NCBI RefSeq assembly: GCF_006658505.1
Contig: NZ_VFUZ01000021.1
Span: 39,751-103,750, forward strand
Source: Mesorhizobium sp. B2-4-15
GTDB lineage: Bacteria > Pseudomonadota > Alphaproteobacteria > Rhizobiales > Rhizobiaceae
Reading direction: 5' to 3'
DNA: 64,000 bases
The notes beneath the pieces are model-generated. The model was given only the letters and a program-made list of their open reading frames with translations. It searched no databases and had not been told where the DNA came from. Numbering within the stretch: position 1 is the first letter of the stretch; every line of letters begins with the position of its first letter. Shown piece by piece: positions 9,762 to 17,627 of the stretch. Made by a program: the position numbers and the translations under genes.

Positions 9762-11290
9762 GATGCTTTTCCTTCTCCCCGAACGATGGCGCGCATGATC
9801 TTTTCCTGGCTGGCGTCGTTCGCCGCCATTTCACCGACGATGCGCCCTTCGTTCATCACATAGATACGGTCGGTGATGCCGAGCAGTTCGGGCATTTCCG
9901 ACGAGATCACGATGATCGCCTTACCTTCGGCGGCCAGGCGGGCGATGATCGTGTAGATTTCGTATTTGGCGCCGACATCGATGCCGCGCGTCGGCTCATC
10001 GAGGATCAGCACTTCCGGGTTGGCGAACAGCCATTTCGACAGCACCACCTTCTGCTGGTTGCCGCCCGAAAGGTTGCCGGTCATCTGGTAGACGCTCGAC
10101 GCGCGGATGTTGGTCTTCTTGCGATAGTCGTTGGCGACGTCGAGCTCGCGCAGGTCGTCGATCACGCCGTGGCGCGACACGCCGCCAAGATTGGCGAGCG
10201 TGATGTTGTGCTTGATATGGTCGATCAGGTTCAGCCCGTAGGTCTTGCGGTCCTCGGTGACGTAGGCGATGCCATGCTTCACCGCTTTGCTGACCGAGGA
10301 AAGATCGACAGGCTTGCCGTTGAGCAGCACCTCGCCGGTGATGCGGCGGCCGTAGGAGCGGCCGAACAGGCTCATGGCGAATTCGGTGCGTCCTGCGCCC
10401 ATCAGCCCGGCAATGCCCACCACTTCGCCTTTGCGCACATCGACATCGATGCCCTTGATCACCTGGCGGTCGGCGTGGATCGGGTGATAGACCGACCAGT
10501 CGCGAATCTGCAGCACGACATCGCCAATCCTGGGCTCGCGCGGCGGATAGCGGTCGTCGAGCGAACGACCCACCATCGAAGTGATGATGCGGTCTTCGGA
10601 AATGTCCTTCCTGGCAAGCGTCTCGATGGTGCGCCCGTCGCGGATGATGGTCACCTTGTCGGCGACCCGGTTCACCTCGTTGAGCTTGTGCGAAATCAGG
10701 ATCGAGGTCATGCCTTGCCGCTTGAATTCGAGCAGCAGGTCGAGCAGGGCCTGGCTGTCCTTTTCCGACAGGCTCGCCGTCGGTTCGTCGAGGATCAAGA
10801 GCTTCACTTCCTTGCTCAGCGCCTTGGCGATCTCGACCAGTTGCTGCTTGCCGACGCCGATATTGGTGATCAGCGTATTGGGATCTTCCTTGAGACCGAC
10901 CTTCTTCAGCAACCCGGTCGTGCGCGCCTCGTTGGCATCCCAATCGATGATCCCGCGCCTGGCATGTTCATTGCCAAGAAATATGTTCTCGGTGATCGAC
11001 AGCATCGGCACCAGCGCAAGCTCCTGGTGGATGATGACGATTCCCTTGTGCTCGCTGTCGTGAATGCCCTTGAAATGGCACTCCTCGCCGCGAAAGATGA
11101 TCTTGCCGTCATAGCTGCCTGAGGGGTAGACACCCGACAGGACCTTCATCAGCGTCGACTTGCCGGCGCCATTCTCGCCGACCACGGCGTGGATCTCGCC
11201 TTCCTCGACACGCAGATTGACGTTCGACAGCGCCTTCACGCCGGGAAACGTCTTGGTGATGTCCTGCATCTCCAAAATCGTCGAGGCCAT
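9758..11290 (-). CDS. gguA: Multiple-sugar ABC transporter ATP-binding protein GguA
   Basis: Double-ATPase subunit of a CUT2 sugar importer, 510 residues. The first cassette has Walker A GENGAGKST at 38-46 and Walker B LLILDEPTASL. The second cassette has the degenerate Walker A typical of this family (GLMGAGRTE) and an intact signature LSGGNQQKVVLSKW with EVLILDEPTRGIDVGAK. ATG 11290 follows AGGAG at good spacing; the open frame extends to 11383 but runs through a terminator-like hairpin. It overlaps gguB by 4 bp and follows chvE by 99 bp. Confidence 0.95.
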   Translation of the reverse strand: MASTILEMQDITKTFPGVKALSNVNLRVEEGEIHAVVGENGAGKSTLMKVLSGVYPSGSYDGKIIFRGEECHFKGIHDSEHKGIVIIHQELALVPMLSITENIFLGNEHARRGIIDWDANEARTTGLLKKVGLKEDPNTLITNIGVGKQQLVEIAKALSKEVKLLILDEPTASLSEKDSQALLDLLLEFKRQGMTSILISHKLNEVNRVADKVTIIRDGRTIETLARKDISEDRIITSMVGRSLDDRYPPREPRIGDVVLQIRDWSVYHPIHADRQVIKGIDVDVRKGEVVGIAGLMGAGRTEFAMSLFGRSYGRRITGEVLLNGKPVDLSSVSKAVKHGIAYVTEDRKTYGLNLIDHIKHNITLANLGGVSRHGVIDDLRELDVANDYRKKTNIRASSVYQMTGNLSGGNQQKVVLSKWLFANPEVLILDEPTRGIDVGAKYEIYTIIARLAAEGKAIIVISSEMPELLGITDRIYVMNEGRIVGEMAANDASQEKIMRAIVRGEGKAS

Positions 11291-11343
11291 GGGCAATAAT
11301 TCTCCTGCGAGGTCCGCAACAATACCGGGGTCGCTGGTGAACG

Positions 11344-11372
11344 AAAAGGGGCCCTGCGTTGCGCAGGACCCC
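11344..11372 (-). terminator. Attenuator-like hairpin between chvE and gguA
   Basis: On the minus strand GGGGTCCTGCG (11372-11362) pairs with CGCAGGGCCCC (11358-11348) over 11 bp with one G-U pair and a 3-base loop, followed by TTTT. It lies 18 bp after the chvE stop. Such elements commonly keep binding-protein mRNA in excess over membrane and ATPase genes. Confidence 0.7.
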
Positions 11373-11389
11373 TGGCTTTGCAACCGAAA

Positions 11390-12460
11390 TTACTTCAGGT
11401 CCGCGGCCTTGATGTAGCCGGAGTCGACGACCAGCTTCTGGTAGTTCGACTTGTCGACTTCATGCGGCGTCAAGAGGATCGAGGGAACGACCTTGACGTC
11501 GTTGTTGTAGGTCTTGGTGTCGAGGCCGTCCGGCTTGCCGCCCGACAGCACCTTGTCGACCAGCTCGACGGTGGCCTTGGCGAGGTCACGTGTATCCTTG
11601 AACACGGTCGAATACTGTTCGCCGGCGATGATTGCCTTCACCGAAGCGGTTTCGGCATCCTGGCCGGTCACGACCGGCCAGGGCTGGTCGGCGGTGCCGT
11701 AGCCGACGGCGCGCAGCGAGGCGATGATGCCGCGCGACAGGCCGTCATAGGGTGACAGAACGCCATCGACGCGGGCGCCGCCGCTCGAGTAGTTGGCCGA
11801 GAGCAGATTGTCCATGCGGGCCTGTGCGGTCGCGGCCAGCCAGCGCAGCGTGCCGACCTTGTCCATGCCCATCTGGCCGGACTTCACGACGAGCACCTTG
11901 CTGTCGATCAACGGCTGCAGCACCGACATGGCGCCGTTGTAGAAGAAGAAGGCGTTGTTGTCGTCGGGCGAGCCGCCGAACAGCTCGATGTTGAACGGAC
12001 CCTTCTTGTCCGGGTAGCCGAGACCCTTGAGCAGCGAATTGGCCTGGATGACGCCGACGCCGAAATTGTCGAAGGTGGTGTAATAATCGACATTGCCCGT
12101 CTTCTTGATCAGGCGGTCATAGGCGACGACGACGACGCCTGCGTCATTGGCCTTTTGCAGGGCGGCCGACATGGTGGTGCCGTCGATCGAGGCGATGATC
12201 AGCGCCTTCGGGCCCTTGGTGATCTCGTTTTCCAGCTGGCTGAGCTGGTTGGGGATGTCGTCCTGCGCGTACTGCAGGTCGACCGTGTAGCCCAAAGCCT
12301 CGAGCTGGGACTTCACGGCGTCGCCGTCATTGATCCAGCGCTGTGAGGTCTTGGTGGGCATCAGCACGCCGACGAGCCCCTTGTCGGCTGCGTAGGCGGT
12401 GGCCGACATGGCCGCGATGCTGACCGCCAAGGCGGCGACTAACGTCTTGATGATTTTCAC
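11390..12460 (-). CDS. chvE: Periplasmic sugar-binding protein ChvE
   Basis: Periplasmic binding protein of 356 residues for aldoses. In Agrobacterium ChvE both feeds the Ggu importer and signals sugar to the VirA kinase; here only the import role is supported, since no vir genes are in the window. The signal peptide is about residues 1-24 (ending SATAYA), followed by GLVGVLMPTKTSQRW, TTFDNFGVGVIQAN, ELFGGSPDDNNA and VTGQDAET, all ChvE features. The start codon is GTG at 12460 with an upstream GGGAGAG. The gene is divergent from a LysR regulator, as in the chvE/gbpR pair. Confidence 0.93.
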   Translation of the reverse strand: MKIIKTLVAALAVSIAAMSATAYAADKGLVGVLMPTKTSQRWINDGDAVKSQLEALGYTVDLQYAQDDIPNQLSQLENEITKGPKALIIASIDGTTMSAALQKANDAGVVVVAYDRLIKKTGNVDYYTTFDNFGVGVIQANSLLKGLGYPDKKGPFNIELFGGSPDDNNAFFFYNGAMSVLQPLIDSKVLVVKSGQMGMDKVGTLRWLAATAQARMDNLLSANYSSGGARVDGVLSPYDGLSRGIIASLRAVGYGTADQPWPVVTGQDAETASVKAIIAGEQYSTVFKDTRDLAKATVELVDKVLSGGKPDGLDTKTYNNDVKVVPSILLTPHEVDKSNYQKLVVDSGYIKAADLK

Positions 12461-12771
12461 TTAACTCTCCCTGGTTGATGGACGCGGCACCCCGGGGGTC
12501 GCGGGCCGCGCAATCGTGCAGAAGCGCCAAGGCACTGCTGCCGTCATATCGATCTCCGGTATCCTCCCATGGTTTCGAGCCGCTCATTTCAATCGATACG
12601 ATTTTTTATCGTCGGCGACCGTCGCGTCTCGGAACGCACTGACGTTGCGACCCTTTTGCCATAACTGTCAAATGCGATCTTTGATGTTTGCTATATCACG
12701 CTTGGTATGTGTTATTGAGACAAGGCAGGGCGGCACGAATGCCGGCTGGCCAGGAAGGAATCGGGGAAAGC
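12461..12771. promoter_or_regulatory. chvE/gbpR divergent control region
   Basis: A 311-bp gap holding both promoters. It contains a 5-bp inverted repeat, ACGAT-TTTTT-ATCGT at 12598-12612, and an AT-rich stretch at about 12660-12720 that includes TGCTATATCACGCTTGGTAT. Either could be the LysR-type binding site; exact promoters cannot be assigned by eye. Confidence 0.5.
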
Positions 12772-13761
12772 ATGGCGGCGTTACGAAATCCGGCCGCGGT
12801 TTCAAACGGTTACAGCGAGACGCCGGGCGATGGCGAAACCTTGCTGCGCAGCGGCCTCAGCCTGCGTCACATGCGCATGATCGTCGCGCTCGACGATCAC
12901 GGCCGGGTGAGCGCTGCCGCGCAGGTGATGAACATCTCGCAGCCGGCGGCCTCGCGCATGATCGCCGAGATGGAGGCGGTGCTGGAGGTCAAGCTGTGCG
13001 AAAGGCTGCCGCGCGGCATCACGCTGACGCCCTACGGCAAGGCACTGGCAAGGCGCGCGCGCTCGATCCTGCTGGAGATGCGCGAGGTCGATCGCGAGAT
13101 CTCCGAGCTCAAGGCGGGCAAGGGCGGCTCGGTGTTCCTGGGTGCCGTGACCGCGCCGGCGATTGAACTCGCGGTGCCGGCGATCCGCGAAATCCGCCGC
13201 ATCTATCCGCGTATCGAGATCACCATGCAGGTTGAGACCTCCAATGTGCTGGCACGCGAACTGATCGCCACGCGCCATGATTTCATCATCGCGCGCATCC
13301 CTGACGACCTCAATCCGCGGCTGTTCGAATCCCGTGTCATCGGCGTCGAGAAGGCCTGCCTGATCGTGCGCCGTGGCCACCCGCTCACCAGTGCCAGCGT
13401 GGTGCGGCTCGAAGACACTGCGGCCTATGACTGGGTCTTCCAGTCCGGCGGCTCGCCCTTGCGCCAGGCGATGGAGAGCAATTTCCTCAACCGCAACATC
13501 GCCTTGCCGGACCGGATCCTCAACACCAGCTCGCTGCTCTTGACGCTGGTCATGGTCGCGCAATCCGACGCCATCGCGCCGGTCTCGGTGCAGGTGGCGA
13601 AATTCATCCAGAATCCCGATGGGCTCGCCGGTGCCATCGATGTCGTCCAGACCGAATTCGACATCGAGGTCAGACCCTACAGCCTGATCACGGTCAAGAA
13701 CCGCGTGCTGTCGCCGGCGGCCAAGATGCTGCACGATTTCATCCTGCGCGAAGTGGGATGA
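12772..13761 (+). CDS. gbpR: LysR-family regulator of the chvE-ggu operon (GbpR-like)
   Basis: DNA-binding regulator. An N-terminal winged helix (LRHMRMIVALDDHGRVSAAA, then ISQPAASRMIAEME) is followed by a LysR substrate domain (GSVFLGAVTAPAIELAVPAI onward). Its position divergent from chvE matches Agrobacterium gbpR, which controls chvE in response to arabinose and galactose. The function is inferred from this synteny. ATG 12772 has GGGGA upstream and gives 329 residues; ATG 12739 (340 residues) and TTG 12688 are also in frame. The N-terminus before residue 25 is not part of the HTH. Confidence 0.85.
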   Translation: MAALRNPAAVSNGYSETPGDGETLLRSGLSLRHMRMIVALDDHGRVSAAAQVMNISQPAASRMIAEMEAVLEVKLCERLPRGITLTPYGKALARRARSILLEMREVDREISELKAGKGGSVFLGAVTAPAIELAVPAIREIRRIYPRIEITMQVETSNVLARELIATRHDFIIARIPDDLNPRLFESRVIGVEKACLIVRRGHPLTSASVVRLEDTAAYDWVFQSGGSPLRQAMESNFLNRNIALPDRILNTSSLLLTLVMVAQSDAIAPVSVQVAKFIQNPDGLAGAIDVVQTEFDIEVRPYSLITVKNRVLSPAAKMLHDFILREVG

Positions 13762-13863
13762 GGGAACAACAATCGCGACCGCGCGTTCAGGGCTATCGGC
13801 ATGCCGCTGAAGCCCATTCGGCGAGGGAAGGAGACGCCGATGATCAACTTGGAGGAGGGTTCG

Positions 13864-14214
13864 ATGGAACGTCGGTTGTTTCTTACTGGAATGCTTGGCG
13901 CCGCCGGGGTGGTGGCATTTGCGAGTGTAGCCGGACCCAGTCGCGCCATTGCCGGTATCCCGCAGGGCAACGGGATTCTCGATGAGCTCGACAAGCCGGA
14001 TCCGGCTGTCTTCGAAGGGGATGACGAGGCCCGATTGGAGCAGGTTTCCGATCGTCGCTGGCATCGCTACGGCGAATGGCGTCATGGTCGCCGCTGGCGT
14101 CGTCGCCACGGGCGCCGCCGTGTCTGGCGCAGGGTTTGCCGCCGGACCTGGCGCCACGGCCGCCGCCATGTGCGCTGCTGGCGCGAGCGCGTATGGGCCA
14201 GGGTCTGGCTGTAA
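13864..14214 (+). CDS. Small exported Arg/Trp/His-rich protein
   Basis: A 116-residue protein of unknown function. The N-terminus (MERRLFLTGMLGAAGVVAF) looks like a twin-arginine or Sec signal, with cleavage probably near SRAIAG. A short acidic linker (LDELDKPDPAVFEGDDEA) follows. The last about 55 residues are almost entirely Arg, Trp, His and Gly, with two Cys, arranged as imperfect RRW/HGRR/WRR repeats. The start has GGAGGAGG at 13851-13858; ATG 13840, with its own AAGGAG, is an alternative adding 8 residues. It follows gbpR on the same strand and ends before a strong hairpin. I recall similar proteins in other Mesorhizobium genomes but no function. Confidence 0.7.
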   Translation: MERRLFLTGMLGAAGVVAFASVAGPSRAIAGIPQGNGILDELDKPDPAVFEGDDEARLEQVSDRRWHRYGEWRHGRRWRRRHGRRRVWRRVCRRTWRHGRRHVRCWRERVWARVWL

Positions 14215-14235
14215 TCGGCTTCTGCCTGACGCAAG

Positions 14236-14266
14236 GACCGGCCACCGTTGCGTGGCCGGTCTCTTC
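14236..14266 (+). terminator. Hairpin terminator after the Arg/Trp-rich gene
   Basis: GACCGGCCAC at 14236-14245 pairs perfectly with GTGGCCGGTC at 14252-14261 around a 6-base loop; the tail is TCTTC, so T-poor. It sits 21 bp after the stop codon. Confidence 0.6.
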
Positions 14267-14405
14267 ACAACAAATCTTGTGCAGCCCGGCGCCGATCGCC
14301 TCAACGCGACAGATTTCGCCTTCATTTTAGCTTAGCCTAAGATAGAATCGACGGAACGATATCAGCCCCTGGCCGTTGAAGCGCTGTTTAGGTGGAGTTG
14401 TAAGC

Positions 14406-14486
14406 ATGCCGAGGGGCCATCAGGAAGAACCGTATTTTGTAATGAGGATCATGCATTTGAAGGCAGCGGGCAATCAGCACGCATGA
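14406..14486 (+). CDS. Possible 26-codon leader ORF overlapping the sulfotransferase start
   Basis: ATG 14406 is preceded by GGTGGAG and opens a 26-codon frame (MPRGHQEEPYFVMRIMHLKA and six more residues). Its TGA overlaps the ATG of the sulfotransferase gene (ATGA at 14483-14486). The arrangement would permit translational coupling. No similarity is known, and a chance frame is possible. Confidence 0.3.
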   Translation: MPRGHQEEPYFVMRIMHLKAAGNQHA

Positions 14487-15241
14487 AAGGCGTGGCGATA
14501 CTGACTGAGGCCCGTAGCGGCTCCGAATGGCTTGGCAGCCTGGCAAACAGCACCGGATTGTTCGGTAAGTCGGCAGAATGGCTTGATACGGCCAATCTGG
14601 GATGCAAGCCGAAATCCTTCGACGAACTCATGTCCGCGGTGATCGATCGCGGCGGGACGGCAAATGGTAGGTTCGCGGTAAAGCTGTTTCCCCGGCACCT
14701 TCACTGGTCGCAGGCGAAATATGGAGCCGACTTCCTCGCGGAATGCCTCCGGCGCCATGCCATGGGTTTGGTCCTGCTGGAGCGGCGGGACCGCCTTCGC
14801 CAAGCGATTTCCTATTGCCGGGCGAAGGCGTCAGGCCGTTGGAGAAGCACGGACGGAGCGGATTTGGTTCCGCGATACGACTTCGCCGGTATCTGCCAGG
14901 CCTATTTCCTGATCGAACAGAGCTATGCCTTCTGGGAGGCCTACCTGCGCATGGCGGACCTGCCCTACGATCATTTCTTTTACGAAGACCTGTTGGACGA
15001 CCCCCGCCCTTATGTGGCATCGGTGGCCCGGCAATTGTCGATTGAAATGCCGAACCGCGAGTTCAAGACGAATTTGCGGCTGCAACGGGACAATCACACC
15101 GAGGACTGGGCAGAGCGATTTCAAAACGACGTCAAATCCAAGGGCCTGCTGGCACATCTCCCCAAAAGGGTGGCGCCGCGAAATATCAACAACCTCGCCC
15201 GGTTCCTTCTCAAGAAGCAGATGCGAATTGGCCAGGCCTGA
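14483..15241 (+). CDS. Stf0/NodH-like sulfotransferase
   Basis: A 252-residue enzyme resembling Stf0-type and NodH/LpsS sulfotransferases, which transfer sulfate from PAPS to a carbohydrate. The 5'-phosphosulfate loop is visible as ILTEARSGSEWLGSL (6-20), and the 3'-phosphate-binding region as LLERRDRLRQAISYCRA (about 98-114). FFYEDLLDDP followed by a conserved C-terminal QRDNHTEDWAERF also fit. The acceptor is unknown: Nod factor, LPS, capsule or a glycolipid are all possible. It stands alone, but a tRNA gene and a Gtr-type surface glycosylation cassette lie just downstream. It is not the symbiotic nodH locus, because no nod genes are nearby. Confidence 0.75.
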   Translation: MKGVAILTEARSGSEWLGSLANSTGLFGKSAEWLDTANLGCKPKSFDELMSAVIDRGGTANGRFAVKLFPRHLHWSQAKYGADFLAECLRRHAMGLVLLERRDRLRQAISYCRAKASGRWRSTDGADLVPRYDFAGICQAYFLIEQSYAFWEAYLRMADLPYDHFFYEDLLDDPRPYVASVARQLSIEMPNREFKTNLRLQRDNHTEDWAERFQNDVKSKGLLAHLPKRVAPRNINNLARFLLKKQMRIGQA

Positions 15242-15324
15242 CTTGACTTGACTAATGTCATGTCGGCCCCATCACGTGGTCGGGGTTCATCGCTCAGTGC
15301 GGTTGGCAACAGCACATGGTCTGT

Positions 15325-15349
15325 AAAACCGCCTATTTCCGGAGGGCGG
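15325..15349 (-). terminator. Probable terminator of tRNA-Gly
   Basis: On the minus strand CCGCC (15349-15345) pairs with GGCGG (15333-15329), followed by TTTT (15328-15325). It lies 32 bp beyond the tRNA 3' end. The stem is short. Confidence 0.5.
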
Positions 15350-15380
15350 CAAATCAGGCGCAAACCCTTGCGGCAGAGAT

Positions 15381-15454
15381 TGGAGCGGGTAGCGGGAATC
15401 GAACCCGCGCGTTCAGCTTGGGAAGCTGACAAGCTACCATTACATCATACCCGC
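15381..15454 (-). tRNA. tRNA-Gly (anticodon CCC)
   Basis: On the minus strand the acceptor GCGGGTA (15454-15448) pairs with TACCCGC (15391-15385), followed by discriminator T and an encoded CCA (15383-15381). The anticodon arm TCAGC-TTCCCAA-GCTGA shows CCC, and the T arm reads CGGGTTCGATTCCCG. The gene is 74 nt including CCA and reads GGG codons. Confidence 0.96.
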
Positions 15455-15652
15455 GCGTGCCCTCGTTACCATGAGGTTCGGCCTTCGGGCAATCGCAAAG
15501 CTGCCGTCAAACGCATGCTTCCCAGGTTTCGTGGGCGCTGGCCTGCGATTCCTATTTTATCTTCGCGACCTTGCTGCTGGCGGCAAAGCTTGGCCAGTAT
15601 TTCGAAATGGCGAGCGTCGTGCCGGACAGGTTCGCGCGGGCGCGGTAAAAAA

Positions 15653-17146
15653 TCAGGCGCCGGGAGGCAGGTAGATCACGGCATACTCGTCCGCATAGGC
15701 GCGCTTCCAGCCCAACTCCGCGAAGAAGGGGATGCGGGTGTCGTCGGCTGTGAGGAGCGCCCAGCCGATGGTGTATTTCTTCAACTGGTTCTCCAGCAGG
15801 GGTTTTCCGTCGCTGTGCCCCGTCGCCTCGTCGGTTTTCGTGAACCCGTTGAGGAACAGCTGGTCCGTTCTGCCGTCAATGTAGGTCTTGATGCCGTGGA
15901 AGATCAGCGTGCCGCCGAAATTGTAGGAATTCAGAACGTTGCCGGACAGATGATGATCCCTGGCGAATGCGAGGGCGCCGCTGGCCGCTGTCGTCGGGCT
16001 TGGCGCGACCCGGTAGGTGCTGCCGAGAACTGAGACGACGCCGACCGCCAGGACAGCCATCGCGCCGCAGATTGTGTAGAACCGGCTGGCGAAGACCTTC
16101 TCCAGCTCATCACGCTTTTCCGCCAGCCATGTAGTAGCCGAGAGCGCAGGATATTGCCGTGCGATCTCGGCCGCGATTACCAACGGAATCAACAGGAAGG
16201 GCAGATATACAAATCGCAGATGCGCGAGATAGACGTGCAGCGTGAATACGATGAACAGCGCCTTGGCCCAGCCGATCCGGAGCCTCGAAACCAGAAGCCC
16301 GAAAAACGCCAACAGCATCGCTGCTTCCTGGAAGAGCTGTTCTTGGGCGTTGAACGGCCGCCACTCCAGGATGAGTGGTACCGCCTCGTTGCCATAGGCC
16401 ACGGTGAGCGTGGCCAGGATGGCCTTCACGCCATAGGGATGCATCAGGCTGACCAACGGGCAGAGCAGGCCGAAAGCCGCCCATTTCGCCAGCAGGGCGG
16501 GTTTTGACAGGCCCGAGCGTGCCAGGAGATCGAGCCCGGCAAAGGCGGCGATGACGAAGCTCAGGGTGAACGTGGCATGCAGGTTCGCCCACAACACGAC
16601 AAGCACGAGCAGCCACAGGGGCGGGGCTCGCTCTTCCTGCGCGGCACGAAACAGCATTGCCGTCCAGACGACGATGATCGGCAGGGTGAAGACGTGCGGG
16701 CGTGCCGTGTAGATCGGGGCGATCAGGAAGGCCGCGACGAAGGCCAGCGCCACCGCCAGTATCGGCTTCAGCCATGCGCTGAGGAACCATCCCATCAGGA
16801 AGACGGCCAGGCCGACCGTGGCGATGATCAGTGCGACGACGCCATTCCAACCGCCCGCGCGGTAGGCAAGGGCCAGAAGAACCTGCCCCAGCCATTCCTT
16901 GGCGATCCAGGGCTGGCCTGCAAAAGTATGGGAATAAGGGTCTACGGCCGGAAACGTCCGGCTCGCCAGGAAGTCCAGGCCGACCTTCACGTGCCACCAA
17001 TTATCGGGATCCTGCAGGATCGCGCCGGCAAAGTTCGCCAGCACATAGGCCACGACACAGGCGCAGAGAAGACAGAATACCAGCCTGATGCGTTGCGCGT
17101 CCCCGAGCGACGGAGTGGCCGTGATGATTGTGGCGGCCTGATTCAT
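15653..17146 (-). CDS. Polytopic membrane protein, GT-C-like glycosyltransferase
   Basis: A 497-residue inner-membrane protein with about ten to eleven hydrophobic segments and a periplasmic C-terminal domain of about 110 residues. After the first membrane segment comes DPDNWWHVKVGLDFL with an acidic residue in the first loop, then WIAKEWLGQ, which resembles GT-C enzymes that use polyprenyl-phosphate sugars. I do not recognise the exact family. ATG 17146 overlaps the gtrA stop by 4 bp (ATGA), which decides the start over ATG 17164. With the GtrA and GtrB genes upstream it is the best candidate for the enzyme that transfers the flipped sugar to a surface glycan. Confidence 0.65.
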   Translation of the reverse strand: MNQAATIITATPSLGDAQRIRLVFCLLCACVVAYVLANFAGAILQDPDNWWHVKVGLDFLASRTFPAVDPYSHTFAGQPWIAKEWLGQVLLALAYRAGGWNGVVALIIATVGLAVFLMGWFLSAWLKPILAVALAFVAAFLIAPIYTARPHVFTLPIIVVWTAMLFRAAQEERAPPLWLLVLVVLWANLHATFTLSFVIAAFAGLDLLARSGLSKPALLAKWAAFGLLCPLVSLMHPYGVKAILATLTVAYGNEAVPLILEWRPFNAQEQLFQEAAMLLAFFGLLVSRLRIGWAKALFIVFTLHVYLAHLRFVYLPFLLIPLVIAAEIARQYPALSATTWLAEKRDELEKVFASRFYTICGAMAVLAVGVVSVLGSTYRVAPSPTTAASGALAFARDHHLSGNVLNSYNFGGTLIFHGIKTYIDGRTDQLFLNGFTKTDEATGHSDGKPLLENQLKKYTIGWALLTADDTRIPFFAELGWKRAYADEYAVIYLPPGA

Positions 17147-17595
17147 GTCGCGGTTCCGGTCCATGCCGCATTCGTTCCGGCCAAGGCGTCCGGATCATCG
17201 GCGACGAAGACGAAACGGGACGAGCCCAGATAGAAGATGACCGAGTAGAGGCAGTTGCCAGCCAGATGGATAAATTGGTTTTCGATGATACCGGCGGACA
17301 TGGCGGCGATCACGATTCCCAGATTGGCGCCATAGACGACAATGAAGGTGATCGCGTACCGAACGACCGCGCCGGAGCGAAAATCGCCAGCGCGCCCGAA
17401 CGTCCATCGCCGATTGAGGAAGAAGCCAATGAGGCCCGCGGCATAGCCTGTGGCATTGGAGACGATGTCGCCGAGCCCCAGCGCCAACGCGGTCAGGATG
17501 AGCGTATATCCAAGCGCGGTGTTGAGAAGCCCGACGGCGCCAAAGCGCAGCATCCGCGAGAAATCAGACGGAAGAGCCGACCGCATCCTGCCCAT
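17143..17595 (-). CDS. gtrA: GtrA-family membrane protein (polyprenyl-phosphate-sugar flippase)
   Basis: A 150-residue protein with four membrane segments and the GtrA signature: RFGAVGLLNTALGYTLILTA in helix one, GYAAGLIGFFLNRRWTF after helix two, and YSVIFYLGSSRFVF at the end. Family members are thought to flip undecaprenyl-phosphate-linked glucose across the inner membrane. It lies 32 bp after gtrB and overlaps the GT-C-like gene by 4 bp, so the three form one operon. Confidence 0.85.
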   Translation of the reverse strand: MGRMRSALPSDFSRMLRFGAVGLLNTALGYTLILTALALGLGDIVSNATGYAAGLIGFFLNRRWTFGRAGDFRSGAVVRYAITFIVVYGANLGIVIAAMSAGIIENQFIHLAGNCLYSVIFYLGSSRFVFVADDPDALAGTNAAWTGTAT

Positions 17596-17627
17596 GCCGT
17601 TCCCGTTGCATCAGGTGAACCTTCGCC

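Noticed and set aside
12802..14325. Open frame of 507 codons on the minus strand
   Set aside because: Antisense to gbpR and the Arg/Trp-rich gene; no recognisable protein pattern.
14483..15241. Symbiotic nodH
   Set aside because: The sulfotransferase fold is similar, but there are no nod genes, nod boxes or symbiosis-island features nearby.
15381..15454. tRNA-Gly as an integration site of an island
   Set aside because: No integrase gene and no second copy of the tRNA 3' end in the surrounding sequence; the surface-modification region is reported without claiming integration.
15471..15674. Possible gene remnant between tRNA-Gly and the GT-C-like gene
   Set aside because: One frame ends with a protein-like stretch (FIFATLLLAAKLGQYFEMAS) but has no start codon and no known family; too short to call.
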